DNA of 64,000 nucleotides from Sarcocystis neurona (taxonomy: Eukaryota > Apicomplexa > Conoidasida > Eucoccidiorida > Sarcocystidae), in the NCBI GenBank assembly GCA_000727475.1, contig KL647293.1, forward strand, positions 535,216-599,215, written 5' to 3'. The notes beneath the pieces were generated by a model. That model made no database searches, had not been told where the DNA came from, and was given only the letters and a program-made list of their open reading frames with translations. This document shows, piece by piece, positions 45,344 to 57,118 of the stretch; position 1 is the first letter of the stretch, and the number at the start of each line of letters is the position of its first letter. The translations under genes and the position numbers were made by a program.

Positions 45344-47676
45344 AAGGATGGCAGAGCACAGTCATTTGCTGTGCTCGTCCGGTTACGTGCGAGACCAGAC
45401 TGATCGTCAACAGAGGTATGATTCGTTTCCGAGTCTTCCTACCCTGCGATCTGCGTGTAGGCATGTCACAGAGTGTCAGTTAAGTAACTCGTCTTCTGAA
45501 CTTACTTCGGGATATCCCCTATGCAATGCAGTAAGAAATACAATACGTATGTTTTCCGGAGGTAGGGCAGATCATAACTTGAGAGAACAACAAATTGTTC
45601 AGCGTGCCCCACCCACAGAACTGAGACCACCGAGGTACACCTAGAGTAATTTTGTCCTCGAACTCTTCAGAGTGGTGCATTCTGAACTGTGAGATGACAG
45701 GCAGCCATTAGCATCCACAAGACATTGTTGTCATGTCAAAGATGAAGCCCGCTGCTGATGTGTTGTGCGTCATAAATAACACTGTAGTCTCTCACATACT
45801 ACGTAGCGGGTGGCTGTTCCACCTCAAGAAAACTTCTACTTTATGCGTTAGCGCTTAAGCTCGGCCATCAGCTGCTGGGTTGGAAGGGAACACGTAGCCT
45901 GCACAGGGACGGCGCTTCTTGGACTACAAATACAGTGAGCTAGTGGCTTCGAGAGGTTGTACGTGGATTCGAAGAAAACAACTTTATCAGCGTCTGTATT
46001 GCCTATGAAAACGCTTGGAACGCATTATCCCACTCACGAACAGGCTGTCCCCTCACCAAGCACCTAGGGACGTTCATGTTTCTACGCACTGGGTCGTTGT
46101 GTATTTCTGCTTCCCAGGAGACCTCGTCGTTCGCGTGTGCGCAGCGCATGCAACCGGTTACGCCCACCGATGGATTCCGACACTTGACAGCTCACATGCA
46201 TATCCGGTAATGTCCGTGGTGCATAACAGACTGGTCATATACCGCTGCCGTTGAATGTATCGCTTCTCACAATGCTCGCTTATGGGCTGCGTCTCCTGTC
46301 CTTCAGGTCATGCCTTGTCAGGTGAATGCTTGTGTGTGCTTCGCCAACCTCATACTTCTACGAGGAATTCAGGTGTAAGCGGCCTCCGGTGACGTGTTCG
46401 GCACGGAATGATGGGCCTTCTACGGGCAGACTGGGCCCTATTCGCGCCGCCTGTGCAGCACAGGAGCTCTTCAACGTACAGCTGCTCTGTTCGTACTGCC
46501 GGCAAATCCCAGTGTAGAACGTGTCGTCTGTTACGTGCACTGGACACACAGCGTCTACAGGCCCTGCAAAATAGGGGTCGCACAGGAGCTCAGTCTTGCT
46601 TGGTACCCTCGTCTGCATTTTCGGTTGCGTTCCGTAAAATGGTCTTGCCCAAACCGTCTGCCGTGGCGGAAAGGGGCACCCATAACGTGGCACGAACATG
46701 CAACACGGTTCCTCAATCTACCGGATTGTTTTTTTGTATGCCTCCAGTGCACTGTTACATACTAACCGTCTCTGTAGCACAGGAGCCGTGTATGCGCCGT
46801 GCTTGCATCCTACTGGCTCTTCGAAGTAACGAAAAATCTAAGGATTCATATTCGCACTAGTACATACATACATACATACATACACGTATAGATGCTTCGT
46901 GTAGGTACGAGTCCGTCTAACTGTACCCCTGTCTAGGCACCCCTACGATGTGTACATATATACGTGTATGCACCTACCTAGATACGTCAGGATCCACATG
47001 CCTCGTCGTGGCCAAATACTCTCTCACCGGCATGTTAGCCGCACAAGATACGCGGTGTCGGAGTCGATGGGCTATCATTCTTATATTTTTAGACACGACC
47101 GTGACTCATCAATATCCCTTCGCACTGTTTGTCGCACGTCAGGTCCCCGTCCTTTTCGCTGAGCGCTCACGTTACCTTAACAGTTTGTTTGAAAACGATT
47201 GACTGTACTATCCACACCGAACACCAGAAGACCTACAGAAGCGTATCTACAACATATACATACAAATATGCAAGCGTATACCACACTACCTGTCGACCGA
47301 CGCATACGTACACAGTTCTTGTCCAGGAGTAACCGCCTCATTGCTCCCGGCATTCAAGGCGACAATTCAAGGCCGTTCATATTCCTCAAAAATATGCGTA
47401 AGTGTGAAACTGGCACAAAAAAACGTGTAGTCACTGAAGTACGGGTAGAAAAGTAATTAGCCTTGTGTCCTCCCGGCGCCGTGTAGCCACATACGGGAGA
47501 AGCCACTGCGGCGCAGTGCGCGACCAGTCCTGTGGGGTGCTGCAACGCCGCTACTTGTAGATCCACCGGCGTTTTATGGGTATCACACCTAATATGCTCC
47601 ATGACTTTTTTTTTACTTCTTCAGTAAAGTCTCGTGTTTTCCGTGGACTCCTTATCCTCCCGCAACGACAATCATA
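45344..47676. other. Repeat-poor interval with weak minus-strand candidates
   Basis: A plus-strand frame (45348-45644) directly follows the preceding gene but has no splice support. Two protein-like minus-strand frames starting with ATG (47602-47354 and 46699-46358) are listed separately. A CATA microsatellite lies at 46861-46885. Confidence 0.35.
46358..47602 (-). CDS. Possible two-exon unidentified gene
   Basis: An ATG at 47602 opens an 82-codon minus-strand frame (VDLQVAALQHPTGLVAHCAAV...). A second 113-codon frame with an ATG lies at 46699-46358 and is Cys-rich (six Cys, e.g. CPVHVTDDTFYTGICRQ). Both have non-repetitive composition in a repeat-poor block. I could not find a matching donor/acceptor pair between them, so joining them is a guess. 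No family is recognised. The 5' end is only 75 bases from, and divergent to, the proposed first exon of eL39 at 47677. Confidence 0.22.
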
Positions 47677-49971
47677 ATGGTAAGGCGTCCTGTCTAAATA
47701 CCCAACTTTCTTGATTGCGCTGCATGCGCTGGAAGTGGTAAATATTCGTTTCTCGGTCGACCAGAGGATATATTGGGAGGTAGTAGGTCCCGGTCGTCGT
47801 GGCCTTGGATTTACTCGCGTAGAGAGTATCCCTCTTTGTCTCTCTTCAAGAGAACGGTTTCACCTTACCTTTAGCGATAAACTCGTACCGATGCTTGTGA
47901 GGACGGGGTGCATCTCTCGGCGATCGTCACAACTTGCCGTGTATCTGTGCTTTCTGTTGGCACGCTGAAGTTTTTCTTTTCCTTTAGGCGTTTGGTGGTC
48001 CTGCTAGCTTGTGCCTGACAATCTTCGACCGGCGAACGAATCCACTGATTCACATCTTAGCAGCTGGTACAGCAATGTACGTGCGTGTACGTGCCCTGTA
48101 GGTGGCACAGGTGTAAGAATCCAGCCGTCAGGATATTATACGTGCATCCACCCACCTCGTGACTGACGGTGGGGCGGAACTTTGTAAGACGCGAGTTCTG
48201 GCGTCGCCAAGTTGGCCCTACGAGTTTAGCTGTGTCCGCGCAGACTGCTGGGTAGTTAACTTCACATACAGTTATATATGTAAATATCTGTGAAGTAATG
48301 TGCTCATGCCCAGCAGCAGATGTCCTGAACGCAAAGGCCCTGTAGGAGCCGTATGGGGAGTGCGTATGGGGAGTTGGAAGCGACGTGTACGCATGTGGTG
48401 CCCGAGAGAAAAGCGTTGTTGACAGCGTCCGCAGTGGCCGCAGATGATATCGTTTGTGCTGGTCTTGACAGGTTTTTTAGTGAACCGTCACTTACAGAAA
48501 CCATTTCGTTGCTGCTCACGCGCACATAAAAAAACGTCTTCTCAGCGGTGAAAAGAGTGCTGAGTTCTCTTCGGTCTACATGGACGCACAGAAAAAGCTG
48601 CAGCGTCGTGGCATTCGTTTCCGCCAGGCGGGATATCCACGTAGCGTGTTGTAGGAGGCTGCTGCTTCTTACGTGGTCGGTGCCCCGGCCAAATACGGTA
48701 TATAGGGATGTGATATTTTAATAGGTGTGCTTTAGCAAATTTTAAATGTGGCGTTAATGGGGGTTCGTTCTGTGTCCGTCGTTACTGCGCGGAAGTGTTG
48801 ATTTGGTCCGAGCGGTGCAGAGCCACCATCTCGAAGCTTTTGGTTTTGAAAGTTGCATATTCGCTAAAATAGCATTTCTCGTATTTGAGGTTTTTGACAG
48901 CAGGACTTCCCCAGTGTAGAACCGTCGCCGCAGCGCGCGCTGAGACGCCGAGCACACCGGGGGGGCAACGCGCCCCGTTCGTGTGTGCGTCGCTCATTCA
49001 TTCGCTTGTGTACGCGCGCATTCCCTTTGGTGGTAGCGTGCCGCGTTCTGCGTCGACTTGTGTAGTGCGGCCAGTACACCATTTCACTTCTTCGTTCGTT
49101 CAATCCTCGGCTTGTACATGTGTACACTGTGCAGTCGAAGCGCGCAGCGGGACGTGCCTGGTAACAAGGACTGCAGCTGGAATTACTGGTCATTAGCAGA
49201 GTCCTGTCACAGTTGGCTGAGAGAATTTGTAATCTCATGCTACGTATGCTGTTGTTGCTGGCTCTTTTTTTTCGAAGGTGTAAAATTGGAGTTCTGGGTA
49301 TGCATTTGATCTTCCTCATTTCAAGCAGGAAACCTGATGTTTAATGAAATGTTGACACTCCGTCCTGCGTGTGCACTTGTTTCAGGGGGCTATCAAGGGG
49401 CTCATGCTAAAGAAACATTTGGGACGGAAACAGAAGCAAAACCGTCCAATTCCGCACTGGATTCGCCTTCGAACTGGGTCGAAGATCAGGTGTGCAACAG
49501 TTGCTGGAAAAGAGCAGCTTGAGTACTTGAAAGGCATGCGACCGGCGCCGTCTGCGGCGGAGCGGCCCGTGCTTTAGTGCGTTTCTGTGCCTCTTGCTAC
49601 AGCGTTCTGCGCTTGTTGCCTCTTGAGAGATCTCAGCTTTCAGGGTGTGTTTTACCCTCTGTACACATGCCCATACACGTACGCATGTAGCGTCGTGAGT
49701 ATATATTTGCGTATATATGTATATCTAATGTCCGCAAAACCGTGTGTCAACCGCGCGCCTGTGCTCTAATACATTCTGAACGGTGTTGGCTTGTGACACT
49801 ATTTCCGGGAATTATTTATGGTGGTGAATCCGTGAGCGTGTGCTCCCGCAGGGTGTAGAATTGCCGTCACACTTCGTTTTCTGATTTACAGGCTTCCACG
49901 CGGTGTTTGGGGCTGTGCGCAGGTACAACGCCAAGAGGCGCCACTGGAGGCGGACCAAATTGGGAATGTAA
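47677..49971 (+). CDS. RPL39: 60S ribosomal protein eL39, 3 exons (first exon proposed)
   Basis: Two exons are certain. Positions 49386-49489 encode [19 protein letters not shown] followed by [15 protein letters not shown]. Positions 49923-49971 complete Arg and add [15 protein letters not shown] and TAA. The acceptor at 49385 (CTTGTTTCAG), the donor at 49490 (CAG followed by GTGTGC) and the acceptor at 49922 (GTGCGCAG) join in phase. With one Met the protein is 51 aa, the standard eL39 length. The first exon should therefore end exactly after ATG. The only ATG|GT in the preceding 1.7 kb is at 47677-47679, followed by a near-consensus donor GTAAGG. eL39 is a small basic cytosolic large-subunit protein lining the exit tunnel. 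The first-exon call is inference; the other two exons are secure. Confidence 0.88.
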
Positions 49972-52900
49972 GGTCCCCTACGTGTGTTGAACCGAAGTCG
50001 GAATGCGCGCGCTCCCTTCTGGGGAAGGCGCGGGGAGGACGGTTTCTCGACGACGACGTAGTAGCTGCCGCGCTGTCCTAGGGGAGGACAATGACACTTG
50101 TTCGTGAACAGACAAGACAGCAAGGACATTCACACGCAGACTAAACCTGTCAGGATATGTAAACACGTTTGTGTAAGTACATCGATACAGGATACTGTCC
50201 GAATAGGCCAGCTGGCATCAGGTGGTGTACGCCCGGAGTGTTCTGAGTAGCGCCGTGAGTCGAGGTGAAGGGAAGAAAATCGCGTGCGCGAACGAATGGG
50301 TACATGTATGTGCGCGTTCTGGGGCATCCGTATATGTACATTCGTATACGTATGTATAAACATACGTACATACACGCTCACGGTATACATACGTGCGTAT
50401 GAGGATGTGCAAATTATTGCATTGGTGACGTCTTTTGTAGGAGCGTACATGCACGCGTACGCATGTTGTTTGTCCTGTTGCTGCCGGATACGGTGACAAT
50501 TAACTACGAAGCGTACAATGATAAGAGACTTGACTGTCTAGCGACCACGCTGGCTTCCGTGCCACATGGAAGTAAGCTGGTAACTGGCGGGTGCCGCCCG
50601 CGCGCAGGGTTCAAGCGGAACGTCTCAAACATGGTCGAATTTCTGGAGGTAGCAAGTTACAGAGAGAGAATAAGCAGATACGAACAGCATGGAGCAGTCA
50701 GGAGTTTGGAGGGTGCGCCGTTGCGTGAGAGCCATGGGCATTAACGTATAAACGTCTCCTGCAGTTCCCTCGTGTATAGCCCGTGGATAACGCGCACGTG
50801 GCAGTCACGTTCCCGTCCGGCTACAGCACGGCAGTGCATGCCGTGCTGTCTGAACAAACGGACCACCAGCTTGTCTTGACCAAATATCTTGGAAAAGCGT
50901 GTTGTACTTATTTGCAGTGACAACGCTTCTACGTTCTCCGCCGCTGCTGCCAGCCGGAGATTACACGATCAACCGTGTTAAAGGTTCACAATGCGCAACG
51001 CTTCAAGCTTGTCTCGTCGACATTGTTCGCCTGTGTGAGGTGAACATACGAGTCTGGGCATTTTAGTGTAGACCGTTGATCGTCGTAAATTGAAGCTCCA
51101 CATGGGTGTACACAGGTGCTGCAAGAGACCATCTTACAAAGGTATATACATCTACGGTCACAACGAAACGTTGAACCGCGCCATTCAAGATCGTGCAACG
51201 TCAAGGGCAGAAATTTTGGGTTCTTGATGGATTCGTGTCTGATAGATGTCGAGGAATTATAACCGCCCGCTAGCTGTTGCGAACACGCCATAGCTGTGCG
51301 TCAGGCCCACAGTGGGCCCTTAGCTGCTCAATTCGTTCTTCATGTGGCAGCGTGAACTACAAAGAGTACCTTCAGCAACGGCACTGTACAGCAGCAAATA
51401 GACGAACGTCAGTTGGATTTATGTGTCGTACCTGCTTGATGGTGGATGCTGTAGGGAAGCCTGCAGTATACTTGATGAGCACCGACAGAATACTTTCTTG
51501 TTATCTGGCGCAACCTTGACGTGAGAGAACTGCGTGTCGGAATACGCACTCCTAGAAGTCTACCGGAGTACAGCCTGAGCTGGACGTCACTGTGTTTGTC
51601 GTGTGGTGGTTGTCTTGTGAGTTTCTTACAACGTTACGCACTCCAGAGAGCCTCGCAATTGAATCTTACTTGCCCAATGTCTAGGCGCTTTCGTAGACCT
51701 TGCGACCTCATAGACTTCTCAGGTAGTTTTTGACATCAGACATTGTCTTAAGTTGTCCAGTTTCCCCAGCTTCCTGTTGGGAAGCCGGTTGAGATGTTTT
51801 GTTTAGAAAACGGTTCACGAACTTCACACAATACAAGGAAGACCCAATACCATCGCTCCACATTTTGCACAGTGCAAATCTCGATGCCTAGACGTACAAT
51901 AGTGATCACCAACTTGATCTGCTTGACACCCGGGCGCCTCCCCAGCTGCCACATGTCGCGAGTATATACGGGAAGTCAACTACAGGTATCTAAAACGCAT
52001 AGTATCAGTTTAGCTTGAAGATTTGACACGACTACAGCTTCTAATAGATGCTATCTCCTCCCCTACCCCGAGCGCCTGTAGAAGGTTGGCATCCGGTTCT
52101 TGAAGAAAGACAAGGTTCATGGCAAAAGCGAGTGCTGCCGCGAGCAGCACTTCCCTTAATTCGTCCGCTTGAGGCTGCTTGCCACACACGTTACTACCGC
52201 CCAACTTACTACCCTAACTACAGCCATCAACGAACCTATTGCAAGAACAACACGGCCTCTCCACTTGTATGCTGCATTTTACCATTTGAAGCCGCTATAT
52301 TAGACAATCACGCGGACACGGTCCAAAGACGGTCCTGAGTTAAAAACTCCACCTTCTGCCAATCCGTCCCTGCCCAACGCACTCCTGACATCATGTTTAT
52401 ACAAAACTGCAGAGATCTACAAGAGAACGGTACGTCGCCCGCTCTTTTTCCCCAGCAAATCTACCGTACTGGTAAAAGTCGCCGGACTGGTATAAGTCAC
52501 CGTGTGTGCGCTTCTCCAAATACTGTAACTTAAGGTGCCTAGCTTCGCTTCAGGACGCCCTGAGGACAAAACTCACTCTCTGCTTTCTCCGCTTACAGGC
52601 CGTAAACCGGTATGCGCCCCCCGTCCCCCATATACGCAAATCGCCCTCTACGTCGCGCACCGCATCGACGTAGTCAGCTTTTCTTGATAGACGAAGCACA
52701 CACCGAGTGAAAGCGTCTTCCCCTTTCCGCACATACACATCCCTCTACGCGTCGCACGATCCCTCATATAAATGTTCAGTCTTTAACATTCTGGAATGCG
52801 TCCGTCGTAACGCATCGCACACAAGACGTCAGCGCTCTGTACAGCAGCAGACGAGTACACACACGTGTACACGTGATTGTATGTGTGTATACATGCACGT

Positions 52901-53001
52901 GTATCTGCGCAGCGAGTGCTCACGTTTGCGCACCCAAGCTGCGTCCCCCGCATATCGAGGATCACACAGCATCGCCACACTGCGTGGGACACATCTGCTG
53001 C
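49972..53001. other. Intergenic, repeat-poor; no firmly supported gene
   Basis: Protein-like frames occur at 50463-50744 (plus) and 52168-52010 (minus, ELREVLLAAALAFAMNLVF), without start codons or splice partners. An 11-bp perfect hairpin lies at 50823-50849. TATACGTA-type microsatellite occurs at 50325-50400. Confidence 0.35.
50823..50849. repeat. Perfect 11-bp hairpin
   Basis: ACAGCACGGCA, loop GTGCA, then TGCCGTGCTGT: 11 perfect pairs around a 5-base loop, in sequence without a supported gene. Confidence 0.9.
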
Positions 53002-55744
53002 TTACGTTTGTTTTGTTTCGTCGTCACTCTTCAGTTTGTTCTTCCTTTTTTTCGAGCAGTAGCTCTGCAGCATAAGCGTCAGGAAAATGGATGTCATGCT
53101 GCTCCACTGAACTACAGTAAGGCTGTGTCCAAAAACGTACACACTAAGTACGGTGCTTGTGGCTTTGCGCAGCGTCGTGAACAAACTCGTGTACAGGCTT
53201 CCAAAAGCCTTGAGGGACTGGTAAATGAAGATCTGTCCGAGTGACCCGCTCAGGGCAAAGGCTAAGACGCTGCTAAGCGCGTGTCCTTCGTGATACAGCA
53301 GCACGTATGGGGCATTCCCTTCTATCAGGGTAGTGGCGGTTGCGGTCCAAATAAGGGAGAATGCGTTGGTAAGAAACATCATCAGCACAGGGCCAATTTT
53401 GTTGTATCGTGCAAGCAGTCGATCTTGTCGTGGGCCCGTCACACCGTCACACAAAAGCGAAACGCACAACAGAAGAAGTCCTGTCCCCGTGCTGCCCGTG
53501 GCGTGGACGCTGTTGCTCTTTCCTCCCTTTGCGGAATTAAACAGCACGAGAGAAACCGTCACCACCACCACCGACACGTAGTCGTACCATGGGTACGTAC
53601 GGCCTGTCCGTGCGCAGCAACACCCACAGAAACGAAATTTAACGGCAAATCTACAGCAAAAAAAAAGCCTATCACCCAGCTGCAGCAGCGGTCTTACACA
53701 ACGGGATTGGGTTAATAATACGCGTGCCACTGACCCGTAAGATCATCACAGTCTACAACCGTACACTTGCGTACCACACGCACGGCGCAGATGGCTGCGG
53801 CAGCAATATAAGACGCAAGCAAACAAGAGAAAGACGACAGCTAGAGCCACGTAATTCAGCAGCAGCCGCAGCAGGTTCAGCCAGACACATATCTGAATAC
53901 TATTACCACTCGGGCAACTGCAGTTTCACCAGCCGATTCTCAAGCCAGGCGCGCATCGGTGTGCACAAATGACACGGCCACCCCAGTGGCCGTTTCAATA
54001 CTCCTTGTCTCTCAAAAAGAAGAAAGCCTATTGGCCTCTACGCAGGAGAGTCATCAGAATAAATGCCACAAATTAGAATTTGTGAACTTTATGGAGAGAA
54101 GTGGCAAAATGAAGAGAACGGCATACCGAGAGAGAGAGAGAGAAAAAGTTGGCCTTCTTGCCATTGCGTAGTGAGCACGCCAAGAAGGAAGGGCGCGGAA
54201 AGATGGCCAAACGCGTCACACATATTCAAAACGGAGTTGCAGAGACGCTTCCTCACACCACACCCTCAACCGCTAACATCGCTGATACACACGCAGATGC
54301 CACACTTGCGTACATACATATAGATTCAGAAAGGAGCACATGCATATGGATCGCCGCACGGTCGTATACACCAGTCACCCAGCACAAACGTAGTTAACCA
54401 CGCATGTCTGTATATATGTACAAGATGCCCTCGGCCCGAAAGTTCCCTCTATGCGGGGAGGGGGGGACCTTCTGCAGCCACGCACAGAAACTCAGCGCGT
54501 TCGTGAGACGCAGGCAGTCGAAAGGACGCACGAATCCAAATGAAACATCTCAGACCATCCATCGCCGCTATACGATTCCCCCAGATAAAGCCAAAACGAC
54601 ACCAAATGCCTCTTCAATTCCACCGACTGCCACTGCAATCACGGAAGGAGACACGGGGAAATCCCGGCAGATGTCCGCGCATGTCGAAGTATCGCAGCGC
54701 ACGAAGCCCAGCAACGTGCAGCACCGTCTCCTCACGTGCAACTTGAAAGGGGAAAGACGGCACTTCAGGAGACGAACAGAGAACGCAGAGACAAAGCACG
54801 GGTCTACATGCGAATAAGCCTCATCCCTCGCTCTCACGCACATGTATATAAGTGCGCGTGCAGGTGCTTACATATATGTAGACGCAGACACACACACATA
54901 CACAGAACGTGTATACGTATGTCTGCGACAAGTACTATAGGGGCAGATACGGTATGCCTGTGAAACTCTATCTCCTACGACGTGGTAGGTATATGCAATT
55001 CCATATAAGTCTGATTATTTCTGGCAGGATGAGGAGGACGGGGAATTCCGAAGAGAGAGGAGGGAGAAAGCAGCGTTACTTACGGAAAACGAGAAGCCCG
55101 CCGACGACGATAGGGACCATCTTGGCGGATTTGACCAGAACTTGAGTCGGGTAGGTAATGTGATTCATTGCGTAGTTGGTGCAGAGCATGGCCCCGACGT
55201 ATGTCAGCGAGGTCAAGAAAAGCTCCTTCAACACGTATGCGTCTACGCAGTCGAACGCCTGCTTGACGTTGCCTTTATACTGCAACAGCATCATCGCAAA
55301 ACTGACCAGCGTGTTCGAGACGCAGACTACGAAGACCAGCCAGAACGAGTAGGAGAAACGACTGCCTGTAAGTGGGTCATGCAAGTGGAAAATCTGCTCC
55401 TGGTAGTACCCGAACATTAGGAAAAAGACGTAAATTCCTGCTACAATCCCCACTAGCTTTAACGCGTGCTGCAGCCCGCTGCCGCTGCTCTCCTCTCGTG
55501 CTGCTGCGGCGTCGCACTTCTTCGCCACCTGGGCACTTCTTCTTGACCTCTCCATCACGCTCTCCTCAGCCGCGTTGGCATTCTGCATCGACGCACTCCG
55601 AGACACAGGCACGTCATTCCGCTGAAGCTGCTCCTCCCTCGGCCTGCGGCCAAAAAGTGGGGAACTTCCGTCTTCCACGACGCAGCCTCCTCCTGGCGCT
55701 CCACCCGCATCCCGCCGGGCGGTGCGCATCGGGGCTCCTGCCAT
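53002..55744 (-). CDS. Nucleotide-sugar transporter, SLC35B family (SLC35B1-like), 2 exons
   Basis: Exon 1 (55744-55084) and exon 2 (53603-53002) join in phase (C|GC for Arg-221), giving about 420 aa. The donor is strong (CC followed by GTAAGT) and the acceptor is CGGACAG. Exon 1 has a hydrophilic N-terminus of about 90 residues, then membrane segments and the family motif CTNYAMNHITYPTQVLVKSA. Exon 2 contains YPWYDYVSVVVVTVSLVLF, LLCDGVTGPRQDRL, GSLGQIFIYQSLKAFGSL and TTLRKATSTVLSVYVFG, and ends in a Lys-rich tail (KKRKNKLK). This matches multispan drug/metabolite-superfamily carriers of ER/Golgi membranes, which exchange nucleotide sugars (or ATP in the case of SLC35B1) across the membrane; the substrate cannot be told from sequence. 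The dibasic C-terminus would fit ER retrieval. The chosen ATG (MAGAPM) precedes the conserved core; the frame extends upstream to 56128 without a better start. Confidence 0.88.
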
Positions 55745-57000
55745 TGCAGCAAGCACGGAAAAGCGCAGAAGCTGGGCTTCAATGCAGACGAACGAAAGCC
55801 TGAAGCTGCTCAGGTGGCGAACAAGTAACAAATGATAGGCCTCTTGAGCAAATGTCGAGCCTGGTGAACCACGGTCCACAAGAGCTGGAGCGCTTCGAAA
55901 TGGTGACGGCCTGGTCAGGCGATAGAAAGAGGGGACAGGAAAAGAAACGCCGACGTGGAAATGTAATGGTGGAGTGTCCTGAGTAGAAGAGAAGACGACG
56001 CAGCGGCTCGATTCGACGAGAAAGACGAGCAGCGCCCTACACAGGATGCGACATTGGGGAGGCTGGGGCGGAAATAAGATAGTGCACTTCACGAGAATAC
56101 AGTTGTCAGGCTGTAAGGCCACAGTCAACGGTCATTCTGCATGTGAATCTAGAGCTTTGCAAGCACTCTGATTCACGCGAAGGACACGCGCAAGACTCGC
56201 CACACTTGTAAGAAACAGATCGCCTGTGATGAATGTCGGGATTTGGCCAACGAACAACTGAGAGACATTGTCTGTCCTCCTAGACGCGTCTCGTCTACAA
56301 ATATACAGCAGAGAAGTCGGGAAGAGCAGAGATCCGCGCCTGGCGGCCGGCTACTCACTACGACGACGCCACAACATACAACTGTCCCAGTTGAACAGAG
56401 AAAAAGAACAAAGGGGCGCCTGTCAGACCTGCGTCGCAGAGAAACGGACAAAAAGTGTCTCGTGGTTTGAGACGGAAGTGAAGTACCAACCGGTGCTGTG
56501 TCTCCTCGCTAGAAATGAAGAACGCGAAGGGAAACGTCGGCAAGGCACACGTTCACCCGCCTGTGATCCTCAATTTTAAGCACCAGCGCGTTTCTTTATT
56601 CGAGCATCATGCATATACATACGCCCAGTACAAAATGATGGTAGACCTTGCCAGCTGGAAGGAAACCGACGAGGATTCGTGGATAATGCACTCATGGACT
56701 GCATGCAAAGCAGTTCTTCAAAAACTGGAGAAAAACCGTTTTTTCGGAACCCTCTTCCTGCATGATCTGCATGCCTAGCCAAAAAGGCACATCCGCGACG
56801 ATCTTTTGGAAAAGACATCCGTGCGTACAGGCATACACATACATTACATTGATTGTCGGTGCCGTACCCCTCGGCACTCACGTGTACAGACCCCGGGCAG
56901 AGGACGCGACATTACTTCTGAACCACTAGTCGCCTACTGATTACCGTGAAGGCGGCGCAATGTGGTAACACTAATTTAATAGCTACCTCTTAAGGGTTCT

Positions 57001-57118
57001 ACACAGTATCACAGGCGTTGCGCTTGTCAGTTGTAAACGGCCAGTGCAACCGGGTTAACCACTTAATACCATAGGCACTGCACTTGTCACTTGTAGACGG
57101 CCACCGCAGTCGGCAATG
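57001..57118. repeat. 60-base diverged tandem duplication
   Basis: Copies 57001-57060 and 57061-57118 share AGGC.. TGC.CTTGTCA.TTGTA.ACGGCCA at identical spacing. Confidence 0.8.

Noticed and set aside
48864..49319. 151-codon minus-strand frame overlapping the eL39 first intron
   Set aside because: Arg/Ser/Thr-rich chance-like composition, no motif, antisense to a well-supported gene.
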